From positions 1 through 40,402 of the forward strand of contig REEM01000098.1 of the NCBI GenBank assembly GCA_007695055.1: DNA of 40,402 nt. Reading direction: 5' to 3'. Source of the DNA: Spirochaetaceae bacterium (GTDB lineage Bacteria > Spirochaetota > Spirochaetia > DSM-27196 > SLAA01). Under the pieces are notes generated by a model. It saw nothing but the letters and a program-made list of their open reading frames with translations. It searched no databases and was not told where the DNA came from. The translations under genes and the position numbers were made by a program. Positions within the stretch are counted from its first letter, which is position 1. Each line of letters starts with the position of its first letter. This document shows positions 9,435-16,037 of the stretch, piece by piece.

Positions 9435-9443
9435 ACTATATCA
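9435..9443 (-). promoter_or_regulatory. Possible second rho promoter (extended -10)
   Basis: On the reverse strand TGA-TATAGT forms an extended -10 element about 145 bases upstream of the rho start. There is no good -35 element 17 bases upstream. It could give a shorter rho leader. This is a weak call from sequence alone. Confidence 0.3.
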
Positions 9444-9528
9444 ATACAATGTTATGCAAAACTTGTGCAGAATTAACGTCAAAGCGGTGTAAGGATTGCG
9501 AGAGGGCGAAAACTTCCCTCACCCCGTT

Positions 9529-9557
9529 ACTATATTCGCTCACCGCAGTAATGTCAA
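9529..9557 (-). promoter_or_regulatory. Sigma-70 promoter for rho-rpmE
   Basis: On the reverse strand a perfect TTGACA (9552-9557) is followed by a 17-base spacer and TATAGT (9529-9534). The -35 overlaps the stop codon of the upstream bactofilin gene. Transcription would start near 9522, leaving about 230 bases of leader before the rho ATG. Rho is autoregulated by attenuation in E. coli, so a long leader fits. Confidence 0.75.
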
Positions 9558-9970
9558 TACAGAGTTCTGCTTGATTCCTTTAGCTGTTCGGCAGGGGCCG
9601 CAAACACATCGACTGAGTTCGGATTTTTGAGCATCTCACAGGTGCCCTCAAAGACCACCCCGTCCGCGATACGGAGTTTCGCTGCCTGCACATTTCCGTA
9701 TACCTTGCCGCCCGCGAGCATCTCAAGGTTACCGGAAGCAAACACGTTTCCTCGAACAACTCCGGCAATGATGACGGATTCGGCCGAAACATTAGCAATG
9801 ACCTCCGCACCTTCGTCAATGTAGAGAAACCCACTCGCCGATATTTCGCCTTCAAAGCGGCCGCTGATCCGTACCGACTCCCTAAATCTCATTGTTCCCT
9901 TAAGGCTGCTGAGAACGCCGATTCGACTTGTGGTTCGCGGTACGTTACGCGTATCTATAGTTCGTGCCAT
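9554..9970 (-). CDS. Bactofilin (first copy)
   Basis: This 138-residue protein has the bactofilin beta-helix at about 20-115, with short turns such as GRFEGEISASGFLYIDEGA, VIIAGVVRGNVFASGNLEML and GGKVYGNVQAAKLRIADG. Bactofilins polymerise without nucleotide into cytoskeletal filaments that position cell-wall enzymes or other partners. Both tails are short and there is no membrane segment. It follows the small TPR gene by four bases, downstream of a response regulator, and these three probably form one operon. The rho promoter begins inside its stop codon. A second bactofilin lies at 19552-20058. Confidence 0.9.
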   Translation of the reverse strand: MARTIDTRNVPRTTSRIGVLSSLKGTMRFRESVRISGRFEGEISASGFLYIDEGAEVIANVSAESVIIAGVVRGNVFASGNLEMLAGGKVYGNVQAAKLRIADGVVFEGTCEMLKNPNSVDVFAAPAEQLKESSRTLY

Positions 9971-9974
9971 GACG

Positions 9975-10196
9975 CTACTTCGTCTTCATCACAAATACGC
10001 CATCCCAGTCTTCCGGTGGAGGATTCTCCATGTAATGGGCACAACGCGCGTAGTAGACCTTCGAAGGCCCGTCGCTCGGGTCAACCTCAAGCGCCTTGGA
10101 GAACAAGTCTCTGGCCTGCTCAAACTCCATAAGTTTGTATAATTTCCGGCCTTCAGCAAAATAATCAAGCACCTGCTGTTTCTCTGCAGTTATCAT
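9975..10196 (-). CDS. Small TPR protein
   Basis: This 73-residue protein contains about one and a half TPR motifs: YFAEGRKLYKLMEFEQARDLFSKALEVDPSDGPSKVYYARCAHY. It ends in a segment (PPPEDWDGVFVMKTK) that, as I recall, resembles the C-terminal TPR tail of some adenylate cyclases. The start ATG overlaps the stop of the upstream response regulator, so the two are translationally coupled. It probably mediates a protein contact for the response regulator. It is too small to be a complete TPR superhelix on its own, so it could be a split-off domain of a larger ancestral signalling protein. Confidence 0.75.
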   Translation of the reverse strand: MITAEKQQVLDYFAEGRKLYKLMEFEQARDLFSKALEVDPSDGPSKVYYARCAHYMENPPPEDWDGVFVMKTK

Positions 10197-10930
10197 CGCT
10201 GCACCTCATCCAGATCTGTCTCACTGAACCGAGTGAAGCTTCTCTGATACTTTGCGTCCAATGCGGCTACGGTTACTTCACCCTCACGAAGTTCCTCATC
10301 TTGTTCACCAAGATCACTGATCTCGGCCTGAAGCTTCTCAAGCGCACCCAAGGTCGCCTCGGTCTCCTTGCGTACCAAGGAGACAAAGCTCTTCACGGCC
10401 GTGACATCTTCAGGATTGAGCGCATCGGCTGCTTGCTTAAGCTCGGTAATCGGTTCCTGGAGGTGTCCGGAAAATTGCACCAAGGACGTGTTCAACGACT
10501 CAATCAATGCGATACGATGCTCTCGTCTGAGCACCTGTTGAGCGAGTTCTTTATCTCGTAGTACGGCCTTGATGCGGGCAAGCACCTCTGAGAAGTTGAA
10601 GGGTTTGGTTATGTAGTCCTCTACACCAAGTTCAAAGCCCTCAATCTTATCCTGTACATCGTCCATTGCGGAGAACATAATAATTGGGGTGTCCTTGAGA
10701 TGATCGTACTCTGGGTCGTTCTTAACAATGCGAGTGACCTCCCAACCGGAAAGCTTAGGCATGATGTTGTCGAGCATCACTAAGTCGGGTCGATTCTCAC
10801 GAATACTGTCGAGAGCATCTTCTCCGTTTGACGCAGTGAACACGGTGAACCCTAGTTTGCTTAGCATGACGTCAAAAAAGTTAAGATTGATCTCCTCGTC
10901 GTCAACTATCAATATGCTCGCATTCTGCAT
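10193..10930 (-). CDS. Response regulator with receiver domain and coiled-coil C-terminus
   Basis: From the chosen ATG (AAGGAA six bases upstream) this protein has 245 residues. The receiver domain covers residues 1-120: ILIVDDEEIN acidic pocket, phospho-acceptor Asp in LVMLDNIMPKLSGWE, Ser/Thr in PIIMFSAMDD, Lys in YITKPFNF. The remainder is predicted helical (REHRIALIESLNTSLVQF..., KETEATLGALEKLQAEISDL) and is neither a DNA-binding nor an enzymatic output domain that I recognise. Output is probably through protein contact, perhaps with the coupled small TPR protein and the bactofilin that follow. No cognate kinase is adjacent. Confidence 0.88.
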   Translation of the reverse strand: MQNASILIVDDEEINLNFFDVMLSKLGFTVFTASNGEDALDSIRENRPDLVMLDNIMPKLSGWEVTRIVKNDPEYDHLKDTPIIMFSAMDDVQDKIEGFELGVEDYITKPFNFSEVLARIKAVLRDKELAQQVLRREHRIALIESLNTSLVQFSGHLQEPITELKQAADALNPEDVTAVKSFVSLVRKETEATLGALEKLQAEISDLGEQDEELREGEVTVAALDAKYQRSFTRFSETDLDEVQR

Positions 10931-10976
10931 GGAAAGTTCCTTGGTAGGTTGTGATATGTGCGCTTCATGTATATTC

Positions 10977-12647
10977 TCAATCGTTTGCTTGTGATTTGTC
11001 AAGCGCCGTTCGGATAGCACAGAGAACCAGAAGACCGAAGGCGACAATAGTCAAGATAACCGCAACGGCATCGCCAATTCGCAAGTACAAGGTGTCTCGC
11101 TCGGTATACACCGGAACATCCGCAATGAGATAGCCCTCAACAAAGGCCGGGTACAGTGCCTTTATCCTTCCATTTGGATCAATAACCGAGGTCATGCCAC
11201 CGTTCGTGCCTCGCACCACTGAACGTCGGGTCTCGCCCGCACGAAAAACAGCCATTGCCATGTGTTGCATAGCCGAAGGAACAGAGTGAGCCCAGGAGTC
11301 ATTGGTGAGATTTACAATGACCTCAGCTCCTGCGTTCACAAAGTTTCGGGACAAATATCCAAAGGAGTCCTCAAAGCAGATCGGGGTCGAGAACGACATA
11401 CCAGCGGCCTCGAAGACGGTGTATTCAGCCCCGGCCTGCCAAAAAGTAGTGTCATTCTCCACCAGTAATCTATGAATCCACGGAAAGGCGTTGCGAAAAG
11501 GAAAGTGCTCGGTAAAGGGTACTAAGTGTATCTTGTGATATACATCAATGAACTCACCGTCATCAAAGACCAAGGCTGCATTATAGTCCTCACGTACCAG
11601 GGCACCCTGTTCATTGCGAACCATGCGTCCGTCACCGTTGCCTATGACAAAAGGAACATCCTGTTGCTCAAGAAAGCGTCGCAACTCCCGCACCAACTCG
11701 TAGCTCTCCTGGTGCTCGCGATAGCGAGTATGATAATCAATGGCTGGCACAAATGAAGTTTCACTCCAGATAACAATGTCGATATCGGGGTCTTCGGCTA
11801 AGGCCGCTGAACTCTGCCGGAGTGAAGCATTGAGGGATGCTCTATATGCCTGGAGTCCCCCGTCCCACGGATCTACATTTTGCTGCACCAAGGCTGCCCG
11901 AACATGACGTGCATTTGAGTAGTCCACGCTACTCACGACCCCGTAGAGCAGTGCCACACTCATTACACCCAGGTACACAAATCCAGGAATGGGTTGGCCC
12001 CGAAGCAGGGCCGCAATGCGTTTGTGAGGTTGTTCAAGACCGGAGAAGAAAGCACGACCAAGGTACAGCGATGGATAGACGACGAGAGCAGACACGCCCC
12101 AGATTCCAAATAGTCCCGACACCCTAACCAGCGGTGAGACCAAGAACTGACTATATCCTAATATTCCGTAGGGATACCCCAAAAAAAACTGGGTGCGCAG
12201 GTATTCGTAGGCCAGCCAGAAACAAAGCTGAACCAGGAATCCGTAACGCGGAAAGGCACGGTCTGCCAGTTTTAACGCTGGGAACAGCGCGGTGAAATAC
12301 ACTGCGTAAATGAGCGGAACTATAAAAATTGCCAATGGATGAAAGTTCAGCAGCCAGTAGTTAAACAGTGAGTAGGTCAGAAAACCATAAACAAATCCGT
12401 AGGGAGCAATCACCCGCCACGATGCGCGCCGAACGAGAAGTGGCAGAGGCAGCAACGCAACAAACCCAAGAAACCCAAAGCCGTTGTGGTTGACGGGGTT
12501 AGGAAATGCAGCCGAGAAGAGCACTGCAGCGGCCACGATAAGGCCCATATCAATGAGACTATTCTTGACTTGAGTTTGTTTGATTACACCGATCTGTTGT
12601 GTTGACTTCATGGATGCGGGGATTTTTTTTCTGGAACTAAGACTCAT
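10977..12647 (-). CDS. lnt: Apolipoprotein N-acyltransferase (second paralogue)
   Basis: This is a 556-residue membrane protein with hydrophobic N-terminal segments, a nitrilase-like domain and a C-terminal membrane helix. The triad is present: Glu in IVIWSETSFVP, Lys in VYHKIHLVPFTEHFPF, Cys in STPICFEDSF, followed by GAEVIVNLTNDSWA. The start is uncertain. The ATG used here overlaps the end of the HU gene by 11 bases; another lies at 12611, and neither has a clear ribosome site, so coupling to HU is likely. S20-HU-Lnt run on the same strand. The two paralogues share motifs but have diverged elsewhere, which suggests a split in substrate or acyl-donor preference. Confidence 0.92.
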   Translation of the reverse strand: MSLSSRKKIPASMKSTQQIGVIKQTQVKNSLIDMGLIVAAAVLFSAAFPNPVNHNGFGFLGFVALLPLPLLVRRASWRVIAPYGFVYGFLTYSLFNYWLLNFHPLAIFIVPLIYAVYFTALFPALKLADRAFPRYGFLVQLCFWLAYEYLRTQFFLGYPYGILGYSQFLVSPLVRVSGLFGIWGVSALVVYPSLYLGRAFFSGLEQPHKRIAALLRGQPIPGFVYLGVMSVALLYGVVSSVDYSNARHVRAALVQQNVDPWDGGLQAYRASLNASLRQSSAALAEDPDIDIVIWSETSFVPAIDYHTRYREHQESYELVRELRRFLEQQDVPFVIGNGDGRMVRNEQGALVREDYNAALVFDDGEFIDVYHKIHLVPFTEHFPFRNAFPWIHRLLVENDTTFWQAGAEYTVFEAAGMSFSTPICFEDSFGYLSRNFVNAGAEVIVNLTNDSWAHSVPSAMQHMAMAVFRAGETRRSVVRGTNGGMTSVIDPNGRIKALYPAFVEGYLIADVPVYTERDTLYLRIGDAVAVILTIVAFGLLVLCAIRTALDKSQAND

Positions 12648-12954
12648 CTGCTGAACTTCGAAGACTCCAAACACTTTCCTTCAACTCACGACCAGGGCGG
12701 AAAACCACAACACCGTGGGATTGAACACTGACCGTGTCACCGGTCTTTGGATTTCTAGCTTTTTCACGGCCCTTGCGTGTCCGTACCTCAAAGGTTCCGA
12801 AACCGCGAAACTCGACCACACGGTCAACGCACAAAGCCGATTTTACCTCGGAGAAAAAGAGGTCGACGATCTTCTGAATGTCTTTCTTGCTGATCTCGCA
12901 CTCTTCAGCAATCGACTCAACAATCTCTGCCTTTGTGAGCTTGTCATTCGCCAC
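12637..12954 (-). CDS. HU-family DNA-binding protein
   Basis: The chosen GTG start has GGAGGTG five bases upstream and gives 105 residues. It begins VANDKLTKAEIVESIAEE, continues with the HU dimer core (VVEFRGFGTFEVRTRKGREKARNPKTGDTVSV), and ends with VVVFRPGRELKESV. The arm carries the RNPKTG motif; the Pro intercalates between bases in HU/IHF. About 14 extra C-terminal residues (SLRSSADES) are not typical. The protein compacts and bends DNA. An in-frame ATG seven codons upstream lacks a ribosome site. S20 lies upstream and Lnt downstream. Confidence 0.93.
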   Translation of the reverse strand: MANDKLTKAEIVESIAEECEISKKDIQKIVDLFFSEVKSALCVDRVVEFRGFGTFEVRTRKGREKARNPKTGDTVSVQSHGVVVFRPGRELKESVWSLRSSADES

Positions 12955-13043
12955 GGTTTCACCTCCAGCCAACACATCTTACCGGAACACTTCGCGACGC
13001 AGTATGACAATTGCGCCGCGACCACTGTGTCTGCGTTAGGACG

Positions 13044-13316
13044 CTATTGTGACGAGATGACCGCGTTGAGCTTCTTATGCAGACGAGACTTTTTTCTGGC
13101 TGCGTTATTCCGGGGGTAGATTCCCTTGGACGCGGCCGAATCAATGAGCTTTGTCAGCTCCAAGTAACGCTGCTGCGCGTTCTCTTTCTCATTTGCCTGG
13201 CAAGCCTCAAGGAACTTACGCGTTCCGGTGCGTACCTGGCTGCGAACTGACCGATTTCGAACTCGGCGTTTTTCACTCTGACGATGCCGCTTAGCGGCGG
13301 AACCTACTTTGGTCAA
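13044..13316 (-). CDS. rpsT: Ribosomal protein S20, TTG start
   Basis: The family's first conserved block (SAAKRHRQSEKRRVRNRSVRSQ) fixes the N terminus. The only suitable start is a TTG at 13316 with GGAGG nine bases upstream, giving 90 residues. An ATG 17 codons further upstream would add a non-homologous leader and precede the ribosome site. The middle (YLELTKLIDSAASKGIYPRNNAARKKSRLHKKLNA) matches the S20 C-terminal helix. S20 binds 16S rRNA early in 30S assembly. E. coli rpsT also starts with UUG and is translationally autoregulated, so the weak start may serve the same purpose here. Confidence 0.95.
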   Translation of the reverse strand: MTKVGSAAKRHRQSEKRRVRNRSVRSQVRTGTRKFLEACQANEKENAQQRYLELTKLIDSAASKGIYPRNNAARKKSRLHKKLNAVISSQ

Positions 13317-13518
13317 ACTCTGTATCCTCCGTGGATTAATGCCTAAATTGAGGCTGAACGCTATCAAATAACTCCTTGAGTGTCAAGGTATTCTTTGGCG
13401 GCGTTCATTGGAGGCGTTGAGCATGTCCATACTTCACATGTCACACCAGTCGTCCGCTCTTTTCTTTTCGGACAATTGCCTGTAGATTACCATAGAATAC
13501 GAAGGTGAGAGCGAGAAG

Positions 13519-14271
13519 ATGAACTCAGTTTTTTTTGTGGCCGCAGTTAGCGGATTATTGTACACGTGGGACCTTCAACTAAAATTTCTCACTGTGTTCC
13601 GGTACTCCGCGACACGGAACTATATCAAAAGCAGTATCTGGAACTGGACACGGGAACTCTTTGCCGTCGCTCGACTATACGGCGGACTCCATGTCAGAAT
13701 TAGTTCCGAAGTTCAAAAAGATGATATCCCAGCGCAATGCATGATTATTGCTAATCACCAGAGTTTGGTCGATATTGCGGTTCTGCTGTTTGCGTTCCCA
13801 CATCATTCACTGCGTTTTGTAGCCAAGAAAGAACTAGAACGTTGGTACCCTGCGGTTTCACATGTACTGCGGGTACAGAGGCATGCAATGATCGACCGCC
13901 GAGCAAACTACTCAGACACTATGAAAAAGCTTGGTCGTCTCGGACGTAATAGTGTATCCGGGTACTGCCCCGTGGTTTTTCCGGAGGGCACTCGCTCGCG
14001 CGACGGTCTGGTCAAAACCTTTAGCGCTGGCGCGGTACGTCGTGTACTTGAAGGCAACCCGCTCCCGATCGTTTCGGTGGCTGTAGACGGAGGATACAAA
14101 GTCAGTCATTTTGAATCATTGGTACGCGACACACGTAAGAAGGTGTATCGGGCACGAGTAATGCGAGTATACCCCGCCCCACAAACCAAGCAGGACGTAG
14201 CGGCAACGCTGAGATCTGCACAGCAGGAAATCACGAGCCAGATAGAAAGCTGGCAACATATGGACTCATAA
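13519..14271 (+). CDS. plsC: 1-acyl-sn-glycerol-3-phosphate acyltransferase
   Basis: This 250-residue protein has an N-terminal hydrophobic segment. The acyltransferase motif I is ANHQSLVDIAVL (H-x4-D, catalytic His and Asp) and motif III is VFPEGTRSRDG, the phosphate-binding Glu-Gly-Thr block. PlsC acylates lysophosphatidate at the inner membrane to give phosphatidate. The ATG lies after GCGAGAAG, a weak ribosome site. A stretch with a possible TAGAAT -10 precedes it, but no convincing -35 is seen. The ABC exporter genes follow within five bases and are probably co-transcribed. Confidence 0.9.
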   Translation: MNSVFFVAAVSGLLYTWDLQLKFLTVFRYSATRNYIKSSIWNWTRELFAVARLYGGLHVRISSEVQKDDIPAQCMIIANHQSLVDIAVLLFAFPHHSLRFVAKKELERWYPAVSHVLRVQRHAMIDRRANYSDTMKKLGRLGRNSVSGYCPVVFPEGTRSRDGLVKTFSAGAVRRVLEGNPLPIVSVAVDGGYKVSHFESLVRDTRKKVYRARVMRVYPAPQTKQDVAATLRSAQQEITSQIESWQHMDS

Positions 14272-14276
14272 TTAGC

Positions 14277-16031
14277 ATGCTACACGAATATCGAACACTC
14301 CTCCCGTATCTGCACGAGCACAAATGGCGCTATCTTGCGGGCATACTTGCTCTTGCGGTAGCAAGCGGAGGGCAACTTTTCATACCACAACTCATGCGCA
14401 TTGCCATTGATATTATTGCTGGAGGGGTATTCGATCTCTCCGAAATTGTCCCGGCTCTGCTGTGGATGGTACTCATTTCGGCAGCAATTGCAGCAGGGCG
14501 TTTCGGATGGCGCTATTTCATTCATGGCGCATCCCGCACCATTGAGGCCAGCCTGCGAGCCCGCTTCTTCACACACCTCCTGACCCTGTCACCGGAATAT
14601 TTCGGACGCACTCGTACTGGTGACCTCATGGCTCGAGCAACCAATGACCTCCAGCATGTTCGCATGGCGGCTGGCATGGCCTTGGTTGCTGCGGTCGACG
14701 GAATTTTCATGACGCTCGCTATTCTCATCATCCTGTTCATGCGAATTCCGCCGCGGCTGGCACTACTCACTATTATCCCACTACCGGCCATCACACTCAC
14801 AATTCTCCTGCTTGGACGTGTCATTAGCCGTCTCTTTAAACGTGTCCAGGAAGGCTTTGCGCGCCTCAGTGAACAGACACAGGAAACCTTTGCTGGCATC
14901 TCGGTTGTAAAGACCTTTGTCAAGGAGCCCTACTTTCTGGACCGATTTCGTGAAGCGAACCAGGAGTACCAAATACGAAACCTCAAGTTGGCGCGAATCT
15001 GGGGCTCCTTCATGCCGATTGTGGGCTTCCTCTCCGGTGCAACGACCTTGTTGCTGTTACGCTTCGGGGGTGAGGCGGTTCTCGTAGATAGCTTGAGTCC
15101 AGGCGAGTTCGTGGCTACCTTGAGCTACCTCGACATGTTGACCTGGCCGATGGTAGGGGCCGGATTTACCGTCAACATGCTCCAACGCGGCGCAGCAGCC
15201 CTCAAGCGAATTAACTCGGTGCTTGAGGAGCGTCCCGAGATCAGCTCACCCCCTGACGCTGTCGCTGAGATTACCGGCGCTGATCTGGAGCTGCGGGGGC
15301 TTCATTATGACTTTGCTGATGGAACCCAAGCGCTACGGGATATCTCGTTCAAGGTACCTGAGGGTAGCTCTGTTGGAATTCTTGGACGTACCGGCTCGGG
15401 GAAGTCGACCATTATTTCAATGCTTCCACGTTTTCTCGACCCTCCGCCCAACACTGTTTTTGTCGGTGGGGTCGATGTTACCCGACGAGAACTGAGTGCC
15501 GTGAGAAAGCAGTTTGGCATGGTACCGCAGGATAGCTTTCTCTTTTCCATCGATATACGCAGCAACATTGCTTTTGGAATAGATGAATTATCTGAAGACG
15601 CCGTCCAGACGCTCTGCAGCATTGCCGCCCTTGACCGTGATCTGGCAATATTTCCTCGCGGCCTGGAAACCATGGTTGGCGAACGCGGTGTGACCTTGTC
15701 CGGTGGGCAGAAGCAACGTATTGCCATTGCGCGGGCGCTGGCAATTAACCCTCAGATACTGATCCTGGACGACTCACTCTCGGCAGTCGACACCGAAACC
15801 GAGGAACGTATTCTGGCCGCATTGCTGCGCTATAGACAGGGCAAAACAACAGTCATAGTTTCGCACCGGGTTTCTACCCTCCAACGTGCCGACCACATAG
15901 TGGTTATTGAAGAAGGCCGGGTTTCAGAGAGCGGCACACACGCAGCGCTGCTTCACAGCCGAGGTTTCTACGAACAGGTATATCGCATCCAGCAGCTTGA
16001 GCGCTCCGGGCACGCACGGACACAGGAATAG
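14277..16031 (+). CDS. ABC exporter half-transporter, first subunit (degenerate ATP site)
   Basis: The 584 residues hold a six-helix exporter membrane domain (about 15-300) and a nucleotide-binding domain. Walker A is GRTGSGKST, the Q loop VPQDSFLFS, the signature LSGGQKQRIAIARAL and the Walker B region ILILDDSLSAVD. The catalytic Glu after Walker B is Asp, as in the degenerate site of heterodimeric exporters such as TM287/288. The H loop IVSHRVSTL is intact. It pairs with the protein encoded six bases downstream. The substrate is unknown; lipid or drug export fits the family, and plsC next door weakly suggests a lipid. Confidence 0.93.
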   Translation: MLHEYRTLLPYLHEHKWRYLAGILALAVASGGQLFIPQLMRIAIDIIAGGVFDLSEIVPALLWMVLISAAIAAGRFGWRYFIHGASRTIEASLRARFFTHLLTLSPEYFGRTRTGDLMARATNDLQHVRMAAGMALVAAVDGIFMTLAILIILFMRIPPRLALLTIIPLPAITLTILLLGRVISRLFKRVQEGFARLSEQTQETFAGISVVKTFVKEPYFLDRFREANQEYQIRNLKLARIWGSFMPIVGFLSGATTLLLLRFGGEAVLVDSLSPGEFVATLSYLDMLTWPMVGAGFTVNMLQRGAAALKRINSVLEERPEISSPPDAVAEITGADLELRGLHYDFADGTQALRDISFKVPEGSSVGILGRTGSGKSTIISMLPRFLDPPPNTVFVGGVDVTRRELSAVRKQFGMVPQDSFLFSIDIRSNIAFGIDELSEDAVQTLCSIAALDRDLAIFPRGLETMVGERGVTLSGGQKQRIAIARALAINPQILILDDSLSAVDTETEERILAALLRYRQGKTTVIVSHRVSTLQRADHIVVIEEGRVSESGTHAALLHSRGFYEQVYRIQQLERSGHARTQE

Positions 16032-16037
16032 GACGAC

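Noticed and set aside
14522-15744. Several minus-strand frames of 88-140 codons under the first ABC gene
   Set aside because: Shadow frames of a gene with intact Walker and signature motifs; no ribosome sites or homology.
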